Below are positions 6,266 to 15,846 of a DNA stretch of 64,000 bases, piece after piece. Made by a program: the position numbers and the translations under genes. Source of the stretch: JADFNB01 sp036397455 (GTDB lineage: Bacteria; Gemmatimonadota; Gemmatimonadetes; Gemmatimonadales; GWC2-71-9); NCBI GenBank assembly GCA_036397455.1, contig DASWIX010000005.1, positions 36,437 through 100,436 on the forward strand, written 5' to 3'. The notes below the pieces were generated by a model. The model did not search any database, was not told where the DNA came from, and worked only from the letters and a program-made list of their open reading frames with translations. The number at the start of each line of letters is the position of its first letter. Position 1 is the first letter of the stretch.

Positions 6266-8457
6266 GGAGTGGCTCTAGGTTGCTCGCCTGCGTAGCGCTC
6301 CTGGTGTCCGTTTCACTTGCGGATGCCCAGGAGCACGCCGTCGCCGCCGCGTTTTCCCAGGCCATCCACCAACTCGCGGAAGGAGACACGACCGCTGCCA
6401 TCGTATTGCTGCGAGAGACCATCAGAACATCGTCCAACTACGGACCGGCTCTTCGTCAACTGGGTATTCTGCTCGCGCTGTGCGCGAACGAGCGGGAGGG
6501 GGACTTTCGCATTCGCCTGGACGCCCAACGCACGCTCGATCGGGCCATGCGGCTGGAAGGTGACGATCCGGAGATCTTGCTTGCGTACGGCTTGCTGCTC
6601 TACAAGCAGGGCAAGCGCGTAGACGCGCGCCGCTTGCTCAGCCGCGCCCGGCGCGCCGCACACGACGAGGCGGCACTCCTCGCCCCGAAAGAACAGGCGC
6701 TGTTGCACACTACGCTCGGGCGTATCTATGAGACCTGGTGGGAGGACTGGCAGAATCTGGTCATGATCCCGCCGACTGCCCAAGGAGGGATGCTTTGCTC
6801 GGCGGTTGTCTACCCGCCAAGTGGCAGCTTGGCCGCGAGGTACGCAGATCTCGCCGTGCAGTGTCCGGTGCAGTTCGCCAAACTGCTCGACTACGTCGTG
6901 CCGATCGCCGACCTGAAAGACGACGATTGGGGGGCGATGCTCGACCACTACCGGCGCGTGATCGATCTCCAGCCGGAGAGCGCAGCGGTCGGGGCGCGCT
7001 TGCTCGGACACCTGGCGGACGCCGGCCTCTGGGAGGAGTTCGGCCAAGTTGCGAGGCGGCTTGCACGCGCCAGTCCTGCCGACGCCCGCGGGTACCTGTT
7101 CCTGGGGTTGGGGCTCCACAGCGAGGGTCACGATGCGGCCGCGGACAGCGCGTTCACGCTAGCCCTGGCCCGGCTCGACGCGGCGGATCGTCGCGTGTTC
7201 GACGATGTTGGTCTCCTGCTCCCGCAGGGTGTCCGCGCGTCGTATGCTGCCCTCGATTCCGCCGGGCGTCGGGAAACGGCACGCCGCTTTTTCGTAGCCG
7301 CCGATCCACTGTTCTTGACCCAAGTTGAGGAGCGTCGTCTCGAGCACTATGCCCGGCTCGCGTGGGCCGAGTTGAAGTTCAGCTCGCCGGCCTCGGGGCA
7401 GCGTGGGTGGGAGAGCGAGCGCGGCCGTATTTGGGTGCGATACGGTGCACCGTGGCGCCAAATGCAGTGCTGCTTTGGTGATAGGGGGATCCGATACGTG
7501 TGGTGGTCATACGGGCCACGCGGCCCCGTCTTCGCCTTCACACGGGCGCTGACCTACCGTTACGCCAGGCTGACGGAACTCTCCAAGGGCCTCGCGGACG
7601 AACTTGCCCGCTCCAACCCCCAGACGTATTCCGCGGTTACCGTGGAGCGGCTACTTGGTTTTCCCCACCAGCTCGCTCGCTTCCGCGGGCGTGAGCGCGA
7701 CCACATCCGGCTGGAGCTCTACGCCGTGCCGCCGTGGGACTCCCTCGGGGTGATCCCAGGTGCACGAGTGGAGACTGGTCTGTTTGTCTTTGACGACTCC
7801 TACCAGGAGGTGGCAACCAGCCGCCGCGTCGTTTCCGTCGAGGATGCAGGCATGGGCCTGACGTATGCCGCTGACCTACTCGGTGGCGACTACCGCTACG
7901 GGATCGAGGTGCGGCGCGCAGGAACCGAATCCGTGACCCGACCGGCGGCGCGGGCCCGCGAGTCGGTGAGCCTAACACCGTTTCCCCCAGGTCATCTCTC
8001 GATTTCGGATATCCTTCTCGCTGACAGCCTCCGTCCGTTGATTGATACTCCGGTGCGTCGTGACCAGCTTCAGGTCTGGCCCAACGGCAGGTTGGAGGTC
8101 CCGGTCGGAGCGCCGATCCAGCTGTATTTCGAGGTCTACGGCCTCGAGCTTGGTGACGATGGCGTCGCCGAATACGAGGTGGAGATCTCCGTTGCGGACG
8201 CGACCCGCCGGGGGCGGATCGCGCGCATCGCACGTGCAGTGGCGGGGGTGGTTCGCCGCGCGCCTACCGGGACGACGGTCGCTTGGCAGCGGGCCACTCC
8301 CGTGACCGCCGACCAGGCCGTCGAGTTCGTTGCGCTAGAGCTGCCGGACGTGCGGGCTGGCGACTACACCGTTCGCATCCGAATCGTCGACCGCGCGAAC
8401 GAGGCGGAGGTCACCGTGGAGAGGGTGTTCAGAATGGTCGACCCGGAGAACCGTTGA
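6262..8457 (+). CDS. TPR and GWxTD-domain secreted protein (divergent paralogue)
   Basis: A 731-residue secreted protein with signal peptide (LLACVALLVSVSLADAQ), TPR-like helices over the first half (for example DPEILLAYGLLLYKQGKRVDA) and a GWxTD-type core at about 381-400. There GWESERGRIWVRYGAP replaces the classical 'GWxTDRGrvyirYGpPd'. A beta-rich C-terminal region follows. It is more divergent than the 8821 and 11077 copies and carries extra cysteines (QMQCCFGD). It starts at GTG 6262, overlapping the thioredoxin-like gene, so it travels with the cassette rather than with the two tandem paralogues. The molecular function of GWxTD proteins is not known. Confidence 0.75.
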   Translation: MRSGSRLLACVALLVSVSLADAQEHAVAAAFSQAIHQLAEGDTTAAIVLLRETIRTSSNYGPALRQLGILLALCANEREGDFRIRLDAQRTLDRAMRLEGDDPEILLAYGLLLYKQGKRVDARRLLSRARRAAHDEAALLAPKEQALLHTTLGRIYETWWEDWQNLVMIPPTAQGGMLCSAVVYPPSGSLAARYADLAVQCPVQFAKLLDYVVPIADLKDDDWGAMLDHYRRVIDLQPESAAVGARLLGHLADAGLWEEFGQVARRLARASPADARGYLFLGLGLHSEGHDAAADSAFTLALARLDAADRRVFDDVGLLLPQGVRASYAALDSAGRRETARRFFVAADPLFLTQVEERRLEHYARLAWAELKFSSPASGQRGWESERGRIWVRYGAPWRQMQCCFGDRGIRYVWWSYGPRGPVFAFTRALTYRYARLTELSKGLADELARSNPQTYSAVTVERLLGFPHQLARFRGRERDHIRLELYAVPPWDSLGVIPGARVETGLFVFDDSYQEVATSRRVVSVEDAGMGLTYAADLLGGDYRYGIEVRRAGTESVTRPAARARESVSLTPFPPGHLSISDILLADSLRPLIDTPVRRDQLQVWPNGRLEVPVGAPIQLYFEVYGLELGDDGVAEYEVEISVADATRRGRIARIARAVAGVVRRAPTGTTVAWQRATPVTADQAVEFVALELPDVRAGDYTVRIRIVDRANEAEVTVERVFRMVDPENR

Positions 8458-8513
8458 ACCTTTCCGGCTGCTCTTGCAGCCACCCACCGCACGTCAATCA
8501 TACCTACCCAGAC

Positions 8514-8780
8514 ATGCTGGCCTGCTCTCTGACCGGCGGGATCGGCGACGCCACCGGACTATCCGCGCTCGGCGACGACCGGGTGGAGTTGCAATACGAT
8601 CGCGATGTGGCGGTCGAGCCGGCGGGGGTGTCGGTGGAGTACCTGTCGATCGACCTGCGCGATGCACCCGAAGGTGAGTACGGCATTACCGTGATCATCA
8701 CCGACCTGGTGTCCGGACAATCCTCGACACGTGAGCGCACGATTACCGTCAGCAAGACGCCCCTCGGCCCCCAACCCTGA
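8514..8780 (+). pseudogene. C-terminal remnant of a TPR/GWxTD protein
   Basis: From about 8535 this frame encodes GGIGDATGLSALGDDRVEL and continues to KTPLGPQP. It matches residues 662-740 of the protein at 8821 (GGIADAVGLSARGDDEV through VTDTPLTH) nearly residue for residue. Nothing upstream in frame resembles the missing 500 or so residues. Together with the N-terminal piece at 3467 it accounts for both ends of one former gene. It has no signal peptide and no clear ribosome-binding site, so it is probably not expressed. Confidence 0.7.
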
Positions 8781-8820
8781 CCACGCAAACACTGGGACTA
8801 CTCCGGTGTAGATTGGCATC

Positions 8821-11043
8821 ATGCTCACGCGACGCTTCACCATGGGACTCTGTATTGCCGCCTGGGCGGCGGCCGCCGCGCCTCCTGCTGTGGCCCAGGG
8901 TTCGGCGGACGGCGATCGGCTGCTCGCCGCCGGCGACACCGTCGGAGCCCTCGCGGCATTCGAACGCGCCGTCGCGGAGCACCTCGATAACGCCGAAGCC
9001 CACTACCGCGCCGGCCTGCTGTACCGGGCGCGTACCGACACGTCGCTGGCCGTGAGCGCGGCGCGCCGCAAGGCAGAAGAACACTTCCGGTACGCGACCC
9101 GGTTCGCGCCGGATAGCGCGAAGTACTGGCTGGCACTCGCCGAGCATTTCCGAGCCGCGGGCGACGTGACCATCCGCATTCAGGTGCCGGGGCTCCTCGA
9201 ACGCGCGCTCGAGGCCGCCCGCGAACACGGGAGCGCCGAACTCGCGGACATCGAGTATCGCGCGGCCGGGGTCGACTGGGACCGCTACGAGCAGTTGGCA
9301 CACCGATACCTGTTCATCGGGGACGCGATCGCGGTGGACCAGGGGGTCCTCATGGGACAGTGGCGCGACCTCGAGACGTTCTTCGCCAGCCAGGTGAAAC
9401 CCGACCCGGGCGACCCGGGCCGCAACGATCTCCGGAACGCCGAGGACCATCTGCGGCGTGCCGTTGCCGCGAATCGGGCCAGCGTGCGCAGCGCGGGGCT
9501 GCTGGCGGTCGCGTTGGGTGAGGATGACCGCTGGGACGAGGCGTACGAAGTGGCGCGCGGCGTCGCGCGCGCGGTACCGGATAGCGGTGGCGCGTGGGCC
9601 GTTCTCGGGATGACCCTCGCGCGCCTGGGACGCTGGACCGACGCGCAGGCCGCGTACGATACCGCGCTGCAGCGCATGACCCCGGCCGAACGGGCACCAT
9701 ATGCGAATCTCGGGCTCATCCTCAAAGCCATCGACGAAGTGCGGTTCGAGGAGATGTCGGACGCACAGCGCCACACGCTCGAATCGCTCTACTGGACGGT
9801 GACGCAGCCGTTGTTTCTCAACGAGCTGAACGAACCGCGCACGGAGTTTTTCGCGCGGATGACGTACGTGCAGCACCGGTGGAGCGATCTGTTACGCGGG
9901 TTCCACGGATACCAGTCCGACCGCGGCGCCGTCTATCTGCGCTACGGGCCACCCGATATCTGGGCGACGTTCGGGCGCGGGCGCGGTGGGCAGATCGACC
10001 CCATCACCGGCGGCGGGAACCCGCTGGGAAGCCTCGAGAGTGAGCGGAACCAGGTCGCCTGGGTCTACACCGGCTCCGAGCTCCGTTTCCTGTTCTCGAT
10101 GACGCCCGGGTTCAGCCGTGTCACGTTCGCGGGCGACTTTCGCAGCTTCTACAATGAGGCGCGCAATCTCTTTCCGGTCCGGTTCGATAACGTCCCCGCG
10201 GTAGCGGAGATGGACACGATCCTCGTGCAGTTCGTCCAGTTCCGCGGGGAAGGCGCGCGCAGTACCGAGCTGGGCGTCTACACGTTCATGCCGATCGGGC
10301 GCATGGCCCGCGGGGTGGAGACCGGAACGCTGCAACTCACGACCGCGGCCATCATTCGCGACGGCCAGATGCGGGATGTGCAGCGCGACCGGCGCGACGA
10401 GACGATTCGGGGTGGCGATCCCGAGCAGGTGGAACGGCGCAGCTTCCGATTCGAGCTGGTGCCGTCACCATACTTGCTGCGCGTGGAAGCGATGATCGCC
10501 GAGGCCGAACGCGCGGCCCGCAGCACGTCGGTCCTCGACATCCGCGCCTACGGCACCGATTCGCTGGCCTTGTCGGACGTGCTCGTCGCCGACCGGGTGG
10601 AACCGCGCGATTCCACCGCGACCCGGTGGCGCGACTTCTTCATCAGTCCGAGCGCGGGGCGATTCACCCCGGCGGCGCCCGTCGCGCTGTTGTGGGAGGT
10701 CTACAACCTCACGCCCGATGCGACCGGCCTCGCCCGGTACACGGTCGACGTCCGCATCACGGTCCGCGACGTCGAGCGCGCGGGGTTTGCCGCCCGCATT
10801 CTGGGCGGCATCGCCGACGCCGTCGGGCTGTCGGCCCGTGGCGACGACGAGGTGACGCTCAGCTACGATCGGGAAGCGAGAGCGGTGGCCGGTGGACTGC
10901 ACACCGAGTATCTCACGGTCGATCTGGAGGACGCGCCCAAAGGCCTCTACGGGATCTTCATCACCGTGACGGACAAGATCACCGGCCGGACGGCCAACGC
11001 CCGCCGGCAGTTCGTGGTCACGGACACGCCGCTCACGCACTGA
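8821..11043 (+). CDS. TPR and GWxTD-domain secreted protein (tandem copy 1)
   Basis: A 740-residue protein with a signal peptide (about 1-25, cleavage near AVAQ). TPR-type repeats follow to about residue 300 (AGDTVGALAAFERAV, RRKAEEHFRYATRF, AWAVLGMTLARLGRW). A GWxTD-type core sits near 360-385 (GYQSDRGAVYLRYGPPDIWA), and a beta-rich C-terminus ends VTDTPLTH. It is the closest match to the broken copy at 3467/8514. The upstream GTGTAGATT resembles the GTGTAGGAAT before 3467, consistent with duplication. Export and possible envelope scaffolding can be inferred; the function of the family is unknown. Confidence 0.8.
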   Translation: MLTRRFTMGLCIAAWAAAAAPPAVAQGSADGDRLLAAGDTVGALAAFERAVAEHLDNAEAHYRAGLLYRARTDTSLAVSAARRKAEEHFRYATRFAPDSAKYWLALAEHFRAAGDVTIRIQVPGLLERALEAAREHGSAELADIEYRAAGVDWDRYEQLAHRYLFIGDAIAVDQGVLMGQWRDLETFFASQVKPDPGDPGRNDLRNAEDHLRRAVAANRASVRSAGLLAVALGEDDRWDEAYEVARGVARAVPDSGGAWAVLGMTLARLGRWTDAQAAYDTALQRMTPAERAPYANLGLILKAIDEVRFEEMSDAQRHTLESLYWTVTQPLFLNELNEPRTEFFARMTYVQHRWSDLLRGFHGYQSDRGAVYLRYGPPDIWATFGRGRGGQIDPITGGGNPLGSLESERNQVAWVYTGSELRFLFSMTPGFSRVTFAGDFRSFYNEARNLFPVRFDNVPAVAEMDTILVQFVQFRGEGARSTELGVYTFMPIGRMARGVETGTLQLTTAAIIRDGQMRDVQRDRRDETIRGGDPEQVERRSFRFELVPSPYLLRVEAMIAEAERAARSTSVLDIRAYGTDSLALSDVLVADRVEPRDSTATRWRDFFISPSAGRFTPAAPVALLWEVYNLTPDATGLARYTVDVRITVRDVERAGFAARILGGIADAVGLSARGDDEVTLSYDREARAVAGGLHTEYLTVDLEDAPKGLYGIFITVTDKITGRTANARRQFVVTDTPLTH

Positions 11044-11076
11044 GCGCTCTGCGGGGACATCCGGCTGGGAGACGTT

Positions 11077-13320
11077 ATGGAATGCCGTGCGCATTCGTCC
11101 CTTCGGTTCGTCGCGCGCCGGCTGGGCCCCGCCGCCTTCGCGCTCCTCGCCGCCCACGCGCTCCCGGCCCAGACCCTCGACGGGGTCGACAGCCTGCTCG
11201 CCATCGGCGACACGGTCGGAGCGCTGCGCGTGTGCGAAGCGCTGATCGCCGCTGACGAGCGCGACGTCGAAGCACGATACCGGGCGGCCCGGATCCACAT
11301 GCTGCTGGCCGCCGCGACACCGGATTCGACGTTGAGCTTGCGACGGCGGGCGGAATGGGACCGCGACCGCGCCGAAGGATACTTGCGACAGGCCACCGCC
11401 GTTCAACCGGATAGCGCCAAGTACTGGATGGCACTGGCGGAGCTCCTCCGGACCAAGGGCGGCGCCTTCGCCCGCGCTCAGGTGCGTCCGTATCTGGACT
11501 CCGCCTTGCGCGTCGCGCGCGAGCACGGCGACCCCGTGGTTGCCGAGGTCCAGTATCGGACCGCTCGCACCGCGTTTGAGAACTACGAGCATTCCGCACA
11601 CCGGTACCTGTTCATCGGCGACCAGATTGCGATCGACCCGTTGGCACTGATGGATAGCTGGCAATACCTCCAGACCTTCCTCGACCTCGCCGTCAAACCT
11701 GATTCGGGTGATCCCGGCGCGCTCGACCGCTTCGAAACCGAGGAGAAACTCACCGCCGCCCTCGAGGTGCAGCCCAGCCACGTCGACGCCGCGGGATTGC
11801 TCATGGTATCGCTTGGCGAACAGGGACGGTGGGCGGAGGCGTACGACCTGGCGCGACGGCTGGTACGTGCGGCGCCCGACAGCGGTCGGGCGTGGGCGTT
11901 GCGGGGGCTCGCCCTCACACGACTGTCGCGTTGGCGTGAGGCCCAACGCGCGTTCGATACGGCACTGCAGCGGATGACGCCGGACCAACGCGCGCCGTAC
12001 GACAACCTCGCTCCCCTGCTGAAATCGGGAGACGAAGCGCGCCTGGCGGAATTGTCGCCGGTCCAACGCGCCGCGCAGCGGAGGGTCTACTGGGCCGTGG
12101 CGCAACCACTGTTCGCATCGGCGGTCAACGAACCGCTCGTCGAGTTCTATGCGCGGCTCACCTACGTCGATCACCGCTGGTCGGATCCATATCGGCGTGT
12201 GCGCGGCTTCGAGACCGACCGAGGACTGGTCTACGTACGGTACGGCCCGCCCGACGTCTGGGCGACCCTCGGCCGGAATCGGGTAAGCCAGATCAACGCC
12301 GTCCAGAGCCTCGAACACGAACGCAACATGATGCTGTGGGCGTACGATGCACCGAAACTCCGATTCCTCTTCGCCCTGACCCCAGGGATGAGCCGGGTCA
12401 AGTTTGGCGCGGACTTCCGCGCGTTCTATGAGGAAGTGCGCAATGTCTACCCGGTGCGATATGACAATGTGCCCGTCGTCGCGACACTCGATACGCTTGC
12501 GCTCCAGGTGGCGCAGTTCCGCTCGGCGTCGGCCAACGGGACGCAGATTGCCGTCTTCGGCACGGTGCCGGTTGGTCGGATGACGCAGGGGGTGTCGCTG
12601 CACGACGTGCCGATGACGACGACGCTGATCGTGCGGGACGCGCACATGGACGACCGGCATCGGGACACGCACACCGACCTCGTGCACCCGACGGATTCGC
12701 TCCATCTCGATCGCCCGAGCTGGAGGTTCGAACTCCCACCGCAGCAGTACCTCCTGCGGGTCGAGGCCGCGTTGCCGGCGGTGGAGCGCGCGGCACGCAG
12801 TACCGCCGCTCTGCGCGTTCGCCCCTATACCGGCGAGGGGCTGATGCTGTCAGACGTCGTGGTGGCGGACCGGGTGGCACCGCGGGACTCGACCTACCGG
12901 CGCTGGACCGATTTCCTGGTGTCGCCCGCCGCCGGCCGCTTCGCGCCCGGCGCTCCGATCGCGTTGTTGTGGGAGGTTTACAACCTCGCGCCCGACAGCC
13001 TGGGCGTAGCCCGGTACACCGTGGAAGTCCAGTTGACCGTGCGCGAAATCGAGCGGCCGACCGTGGCCGCGCGCATCATTGGTGGGGTGCTCGACGCGAT
13101 GGGCGTCACGGCGGAAGGAACCGATCGCGTGGCGCTGCGCTACCACCGCGACGTCGAGGCGAACGCCGATCAGACGCAGGTCGAGTACCTCGTGGTCGAT
13201 CTCGCCAGTACGCAGCAGGCGAGCTATGACATCACCATCCGCGTCACCGATCGGGCGACCGAACGCGCGGTCGAGACGTACCGCCGGATCGAGGTCACCG
13301 ACACCCCGCTGGGCCGGTGA
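11077..13320 (+). CDS. TPR and GWxTD-domain secreted protein (tandem copy 2)
   Basis: A 747-residue paralogue of the 8821 protein over its whole length. It has a signal peptide to about residue 35 (HALPAQ), TPR repeats, a GWxTD-like core near 377-400 (GFETDRGLVYVRYGPPDVWA) and a C-terminus ending VTDTPLGR. The aromatic Trp of the motif is Phe here and Tyr in the other copy. Only 33 nt separate it from copy 1, and its stop overlaps the queA GTG by 4 nt. This ties the secreted-protein array to the tRNA-modification operon at the transcript level. Confidence 0.8.
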   Translation: MECRAHSSLRFVARRLGPAAFALLAAHALPAQTLDGVDSLLAIGDTVGALRVCEALIAADERDVEARYRAARIHMLLAAATPDSTLSLRRRAEWDRDRAEGYLRQATAVQPDSAKYWMALAELLRTKGGAFARAQVRPYLDSALRVAREHGDPVVAEVQYRTARTAFENYEHSAHRYLFIGDQIAIDPLALMDSWQYLQTFLDLAVKPDSGDPGALDRFETEEKLTAALEVQPSHVDAAGLLMVSLGEQGRWAEAYDLARRLVRAAPDSGRAWALRGLALTRLSRWREAQRAFDTALQRMTPDQRAPYDNLAPLLKSGDEARLAELSPVQRAAQRRVYWAVAQPLFASAVNEPLVEFYARLTYVDHRWSDPYRRVRGFETDRGLVYVRYGPPDVWATLGRNRVSQINAVQSLEHERNMMLWAYDAPKLRFLFALTPGMSRVKFGADFRAFYEEVRNVYPVRYDNVPVVATLDTLALQVAQFRSASANGTQIAVFGTVPVGRMTQGVSLHDVPMTTTLIVRDAHMDDRHRDTHTDLVHPTDSLHLDRPSWRFELPPQQYLLRVEAALPAVERAARSTAALRVRPYTGEGLMLSDVVVADRVAPRDSTYRRWTDFLVSPAAGRFAPGAPIALLWEVYNLAPDSLGVARYTVEVQLTVREIERPTVAARIIGGVLDAMGVTAEGTDRVALRYHRDVEANADQTQVEYLVVDLASTQQASYDITIRVTDRATERAVETYRRIEVTDTPLGR

Positions 13321-14363
13321 AGGAACCGCCGCCGGCCTTTTCCGCCGCGGATGTCGACTACCACTGTCCGCCCGACCTCATCGCACAACATCCCGCCGTG
13401 CCGCGCGGAGCCGACCGCATGCTGGTGCTCGATCGTGCAACCGGCGCGCGTACCCATGCGCAGTTCGAAGCCTTCCCGGACTTGATCAACCCCGGTGATG
13501 CGCTGGTCGTGAACACGAGCAAGGTGATCGCGGCGCGGCTGCACGGCGCGCGGGACAACGGGCGCCCCGCCGAGATCCTGCTGGTGCACCCTGAACCGGA
13601 CGGAACCTGGCTCGCGATGGTGCATCCCGGCGGCAAGCTCAGGGCTGGGCGTCTCGTGCGACTTGGTGCCGACACGACCGCCGAGATCGTCGGCGTGGTG
13701 GGAGGGGGCCTGCGGCGCGTGCGGTTTACTGGTCCGCTGGACGCGGCCGGTATCATGCGAGCGCACGGCGCGGTGCCGTTGCCTCCCTACATCCACCGTG
13801 CACCCGACGCGACCGATGGCGAGCGATATCAGACGGTCTACGCGAAGGTCGACGGCAGTGTGGCGGCACCGACGGCGGGCCTCCACTTCACGCCGGCGAT
13901 CCTCGATCGGATCCGGGCGCGAGACGTGGCGCTGGTCGAGCTGGTCTTGCACGTGGGGCCCGGCACATTCAAGCCGGTCGAGGTCGACGACCCGGCTCGC
14001 CACGCGATGCACGCCGAGTGGTATGACGTCCCGGTCGCTTCGGCCGAGACGCTCAATCGCGTCAAGGGCCATGGCGGGAAGATCTGGGCGGTCGGGACCA
14101 CCGCTGCCCGGACGCTCGAGACCGTGACAACCCCGGACGGGATGATCCACCCTGGGACCGGCTGGGCGGACCTGTTCATCTACCCGCCCTACCGCTTCCG
14201 GGCGGTGGACCATCTCCTCACCAACTTCCATCTCCCGCGCTCGACGTTGTTGATGCTTGTCGCCGCCTTCGCGGGCCGGGACGCGATCATGGGCGCGTAT
14301 GCCGAAGCGGTCGCTCACGCGTACCGGCTGTATAGCTATGGTGACGCCATGGCGGTGATCTAG
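13317..14363 (+). CDS. queA: S-adenosylmethionine:tRNA ribosyltransferase-isomerase QueA
   Basis: QueA transfers and isomerises the ribosyl moiety of SAM onto preQ1 in tRNA to make epoxyqueuosine. The 348-residue protein has the family blocks DYHCPPDLIAQHPA, VVNTSKVIAARLHG, VAAPTAGLHFTP, VGPGTFKPV and TNFHLPRSTLLMLV. The GTG 13317 start overlaps the preceding GWxTD gene. It is followed by tgt, the preceding enzyme of the same pathway, 16 nt downstream. Confidence 0.96.
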   Translation: MKEPPPAFSAADVDYHCPPDLIAQHPAVPRGADRMLVLDRATGARTHAQFEAFPDLINPGDALVVNTSKVIAARLHGARDNGRPAEILLVHPEPDGTWLAMVHPGGKLRAGRLVRLGADTTAEIVGVVGGGLRRVRFTGPLDAAGIMRAHGAVPLPPYIHRAPDATDGERYQTVYAKVDGSVAAPTAGLHFTPAILDRIRARDVALVELVLHVGPGTFKPVEVDDPARHAMHAEWYDVPVASAETLNRVKGHGGKIWAVGTTAARTLETVTTPDGMIHPGTGWADLFIYPPYRFRAVDHLLTNFHLPRSTLLMLVAAFAGRDAIMGAYAEAVAHAYRLYSYGDAMAVI

Positions 14364-14379
14364 GGTCTAGATTCCACGC

Positions 14380-15513
14380 GTGTTCGAATTCCGGATCGAT
14401 GGAACGGCCGGGGCCGCGCGCGCCGGCACGTTGCAACTGCCCCGCGGGGCCATCGCCACGCCGGCCTTCATGCCGGTGGGGACGCAGGGCACGGTGCGCG
14501 CGCTCTCGCCGGCCGACCTCCGCGCGATCGGGACGCAAATCGTGCTGGCCAACACGTACCACCTGCACGTCCGCCCGGGCGAGGACACCGTCGCGGCACT
14601 CGGCGGGCTCAATCAGTTCATGGCATGGCCCGGGCCGATTCTCACCGACTCCGGAGGGTTCCAGGTCTTTTCGCTCGACGGGCTGCGGCGGGTGACCGAC
14701 GACGGCGTGGAATTTCGCTCGCACGTGGACGGCGGGACGCGGTTCCTGTCACCCGAGCGCGCTGTCGAAATCCAATGGACCCTGGCACCCGACGTGGCGA
14801 TGGCGCTGGATCACGTCGTCCCCGGAACGGCGACGCTGGCGGAGGCCGGCGAAGCCCTGACGCGCACGTCGGCGTGGCTGGCTCGCTGCCGGACGCACCA
14901 TCGGGAGATCACAGCCGCGGACCCGGACAAGCAGACCCTGTGGCCGATTCTCCAGGGGGCGACGTACGCGGACTTGCGGCGTCGCGCGCTGGAGGACGTC
15001 CTGGCGAGGGGACCGTGGACCGGCGTCGCCATTGGCGGGCTCGCGGTCGGGGAGCCACGTGAGGTCATGTACGACGTCCTCGACATGATGATGCCGGGGC
15101 TGCCCGCGTCGACGCCGCGTTATCTTATGGGAGTCGGGTTCCCCGAGGACCTGGTGGCGGCGGTGTCGAGGGGCGTCGACCTGTTCGATTGTGTCGCGCC
15201 GACGCGCAACGGGCGGAACGGATCGGCCTACACGCCGACGGGAACCGTCAACATCCGGAACGCGGCGCACCGGCACGACCCATCCCCGCTGGACCCGACG
15301 TGCGACTGCGAGACCTGCACGACCTACAGTCGCGGGTACCTCCGGCACCTCTTCGCGGCCGATGAGTTGCTCGGATTGCGGTTGCTGTCGTTGCACAACG
15401 TACGATTCTTGATTCGGCTGGGAGAGCACGCCCGTGCTCGCGTGCTCGATGGGACGTTCGACGCGTGGCAACGTGACTGGCTCACCCGTTACACGAGACG
15501 GAGTACTGCGTGA
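14380..15513 (+). CDS. tgt: tRNA-guanine transglycosylase
   Basis: Tgt exchanges guanine 34 for preQ1 in GUN-anticodon tRNAs. The 377-residue protein shows the substrate-pocket Asp in LTDSGGFQVFSL, the nucleophile region (GVDLFDCVAPTRNGRNG) and the Zn site CDCETCTTYSRGYLRHL, including Cys-x-Cys-x2-Cys and a downstream His. The start is GTG 14380. The stop overlaps the yajC GTG by 4 nt. Confidence 0.96.
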   Translation: MFEFRIDGTAGAARAGTLQLPRGAIATPAFMPVGTQGTVRALSPADLRAIGTQIVLANTYHLHVRPGEDTVAALGGLNQFMAWPGPILTDSGGFQVFSLDGLRRVTDDGVEFRSHVDGGTRFLSPERAVEIQWTLAPDVAMALDHVVPGTATLAEAGEALTRTSAWLARCRTHHREITAADPDKQTLWPILQGATYADLRRRALEDVLARGPWTGVAIGGLAVGEPREVMYDVLDMMMPGLPASTPRYLMGVGFPEDLVAAVSRGVDLFDCVAPTRNGRNGSAYTPTGTVNIRNAAHRHDPSPLDPTCDCETCTTYSRGYLRHLFAADELLGLRLLSLHNVRFLIRLGEHARARVLDGTFDAWQRDWLTRYTRRSTA

Positions 15514-15845
15514 TTGGACCGACGCTGTTGTTCGTGTTGTTTGCGCCCTCCGGCGGAACCGGCGGGGGCGGATTCGGCATTCTCTTCTTCCAGATGGCGG
15601 CTTTCGCGGCCATCATCTATTTCCTCATGATTCGACCCAAGGTGCAGCAGGAGAAGCGGCACCGGGAGCGCATCGCGCAGATCAAGCGCGGTGACGCGGT
15701 CGTGACGGCGGGCGGCATCATGGGGACGGTGGTGCATGTGAAGGAGAACGAGTTGACCATCAAGAGCGGCGAATCCCGCCTGATCGTTCATCGTGACCGC
15801 GTGAGCGACGTGACGAGCGATGTCGGGACCGACTCGGCGAAATAG
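15510..15845 (+). CDS. yajC: Preprotein translocase subunit YajC
   Basis: A 111-residue inner-membrane accessory of the Sec translocon. It has one transmembrane helix (FFQMAAFAAIIYFLMIRP) followed by the family's KVQQEKRHRERIAQIKRGD and VVTAGGIMGTVVHVKE segments. It overlaps tgt by 4 nt; tgt-yajC linkage is common, but secDF does not follow here. The N-terminal glycine-rich stretch before the helix is ordinary for the family. Confidence 0.93.
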   Translation: MIGPTLLFVLFAPSGGTGGGGFGILFFQMAAFAAIIYFLMIRPKVQQEKRHRERIAQIKRGDAVVTAGGIMGTVVHVKENELTIKSGESRLIVHRDRVSDVTSDVGTDSAK

Positions 15846-15846
15846 C

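Larger units (their letters stand above)
3969..8534 (+). other. Cassette separating the two halves of a broken GWxTD gene
   Basis: The left edge is where similarity of the 3467 frame to its paralogues ends, and the right edge is where similarity of the 8514 frame begins. Between them lie four co-oriented genes: Cys-rich peptide, propeller lipoprotein, thioredoxin-fold protein and a divergent GWxTD paralogue. They are led by their own promoter-like sequence at 3986-4015. The first half is visibly richer in A/T than the flanks. No transposase, inverted-repeat ends or target-site duplication were found. Insertion with deletion, or recombination between paralogues, are both possible. Edges are accurate to perhaps 20-30 nt. 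Confidence 0.45.

Noticed and set aside
3969..8534. Classifying the cassette as an insertion sequence
   Set aside because: No transposase or integrase gene, no terminal inverted repeats and no target duplication were found at the inferred edges.
10465..12705. 746-codon open frame on the minus strand
   Set aside because: It lies wholly antisense to two intact GWxTD genes, its product is Arg/His/Val-rich with no domain, and it mirrors the codon pattern of the plus-strand genes. High-GC shadow frame.
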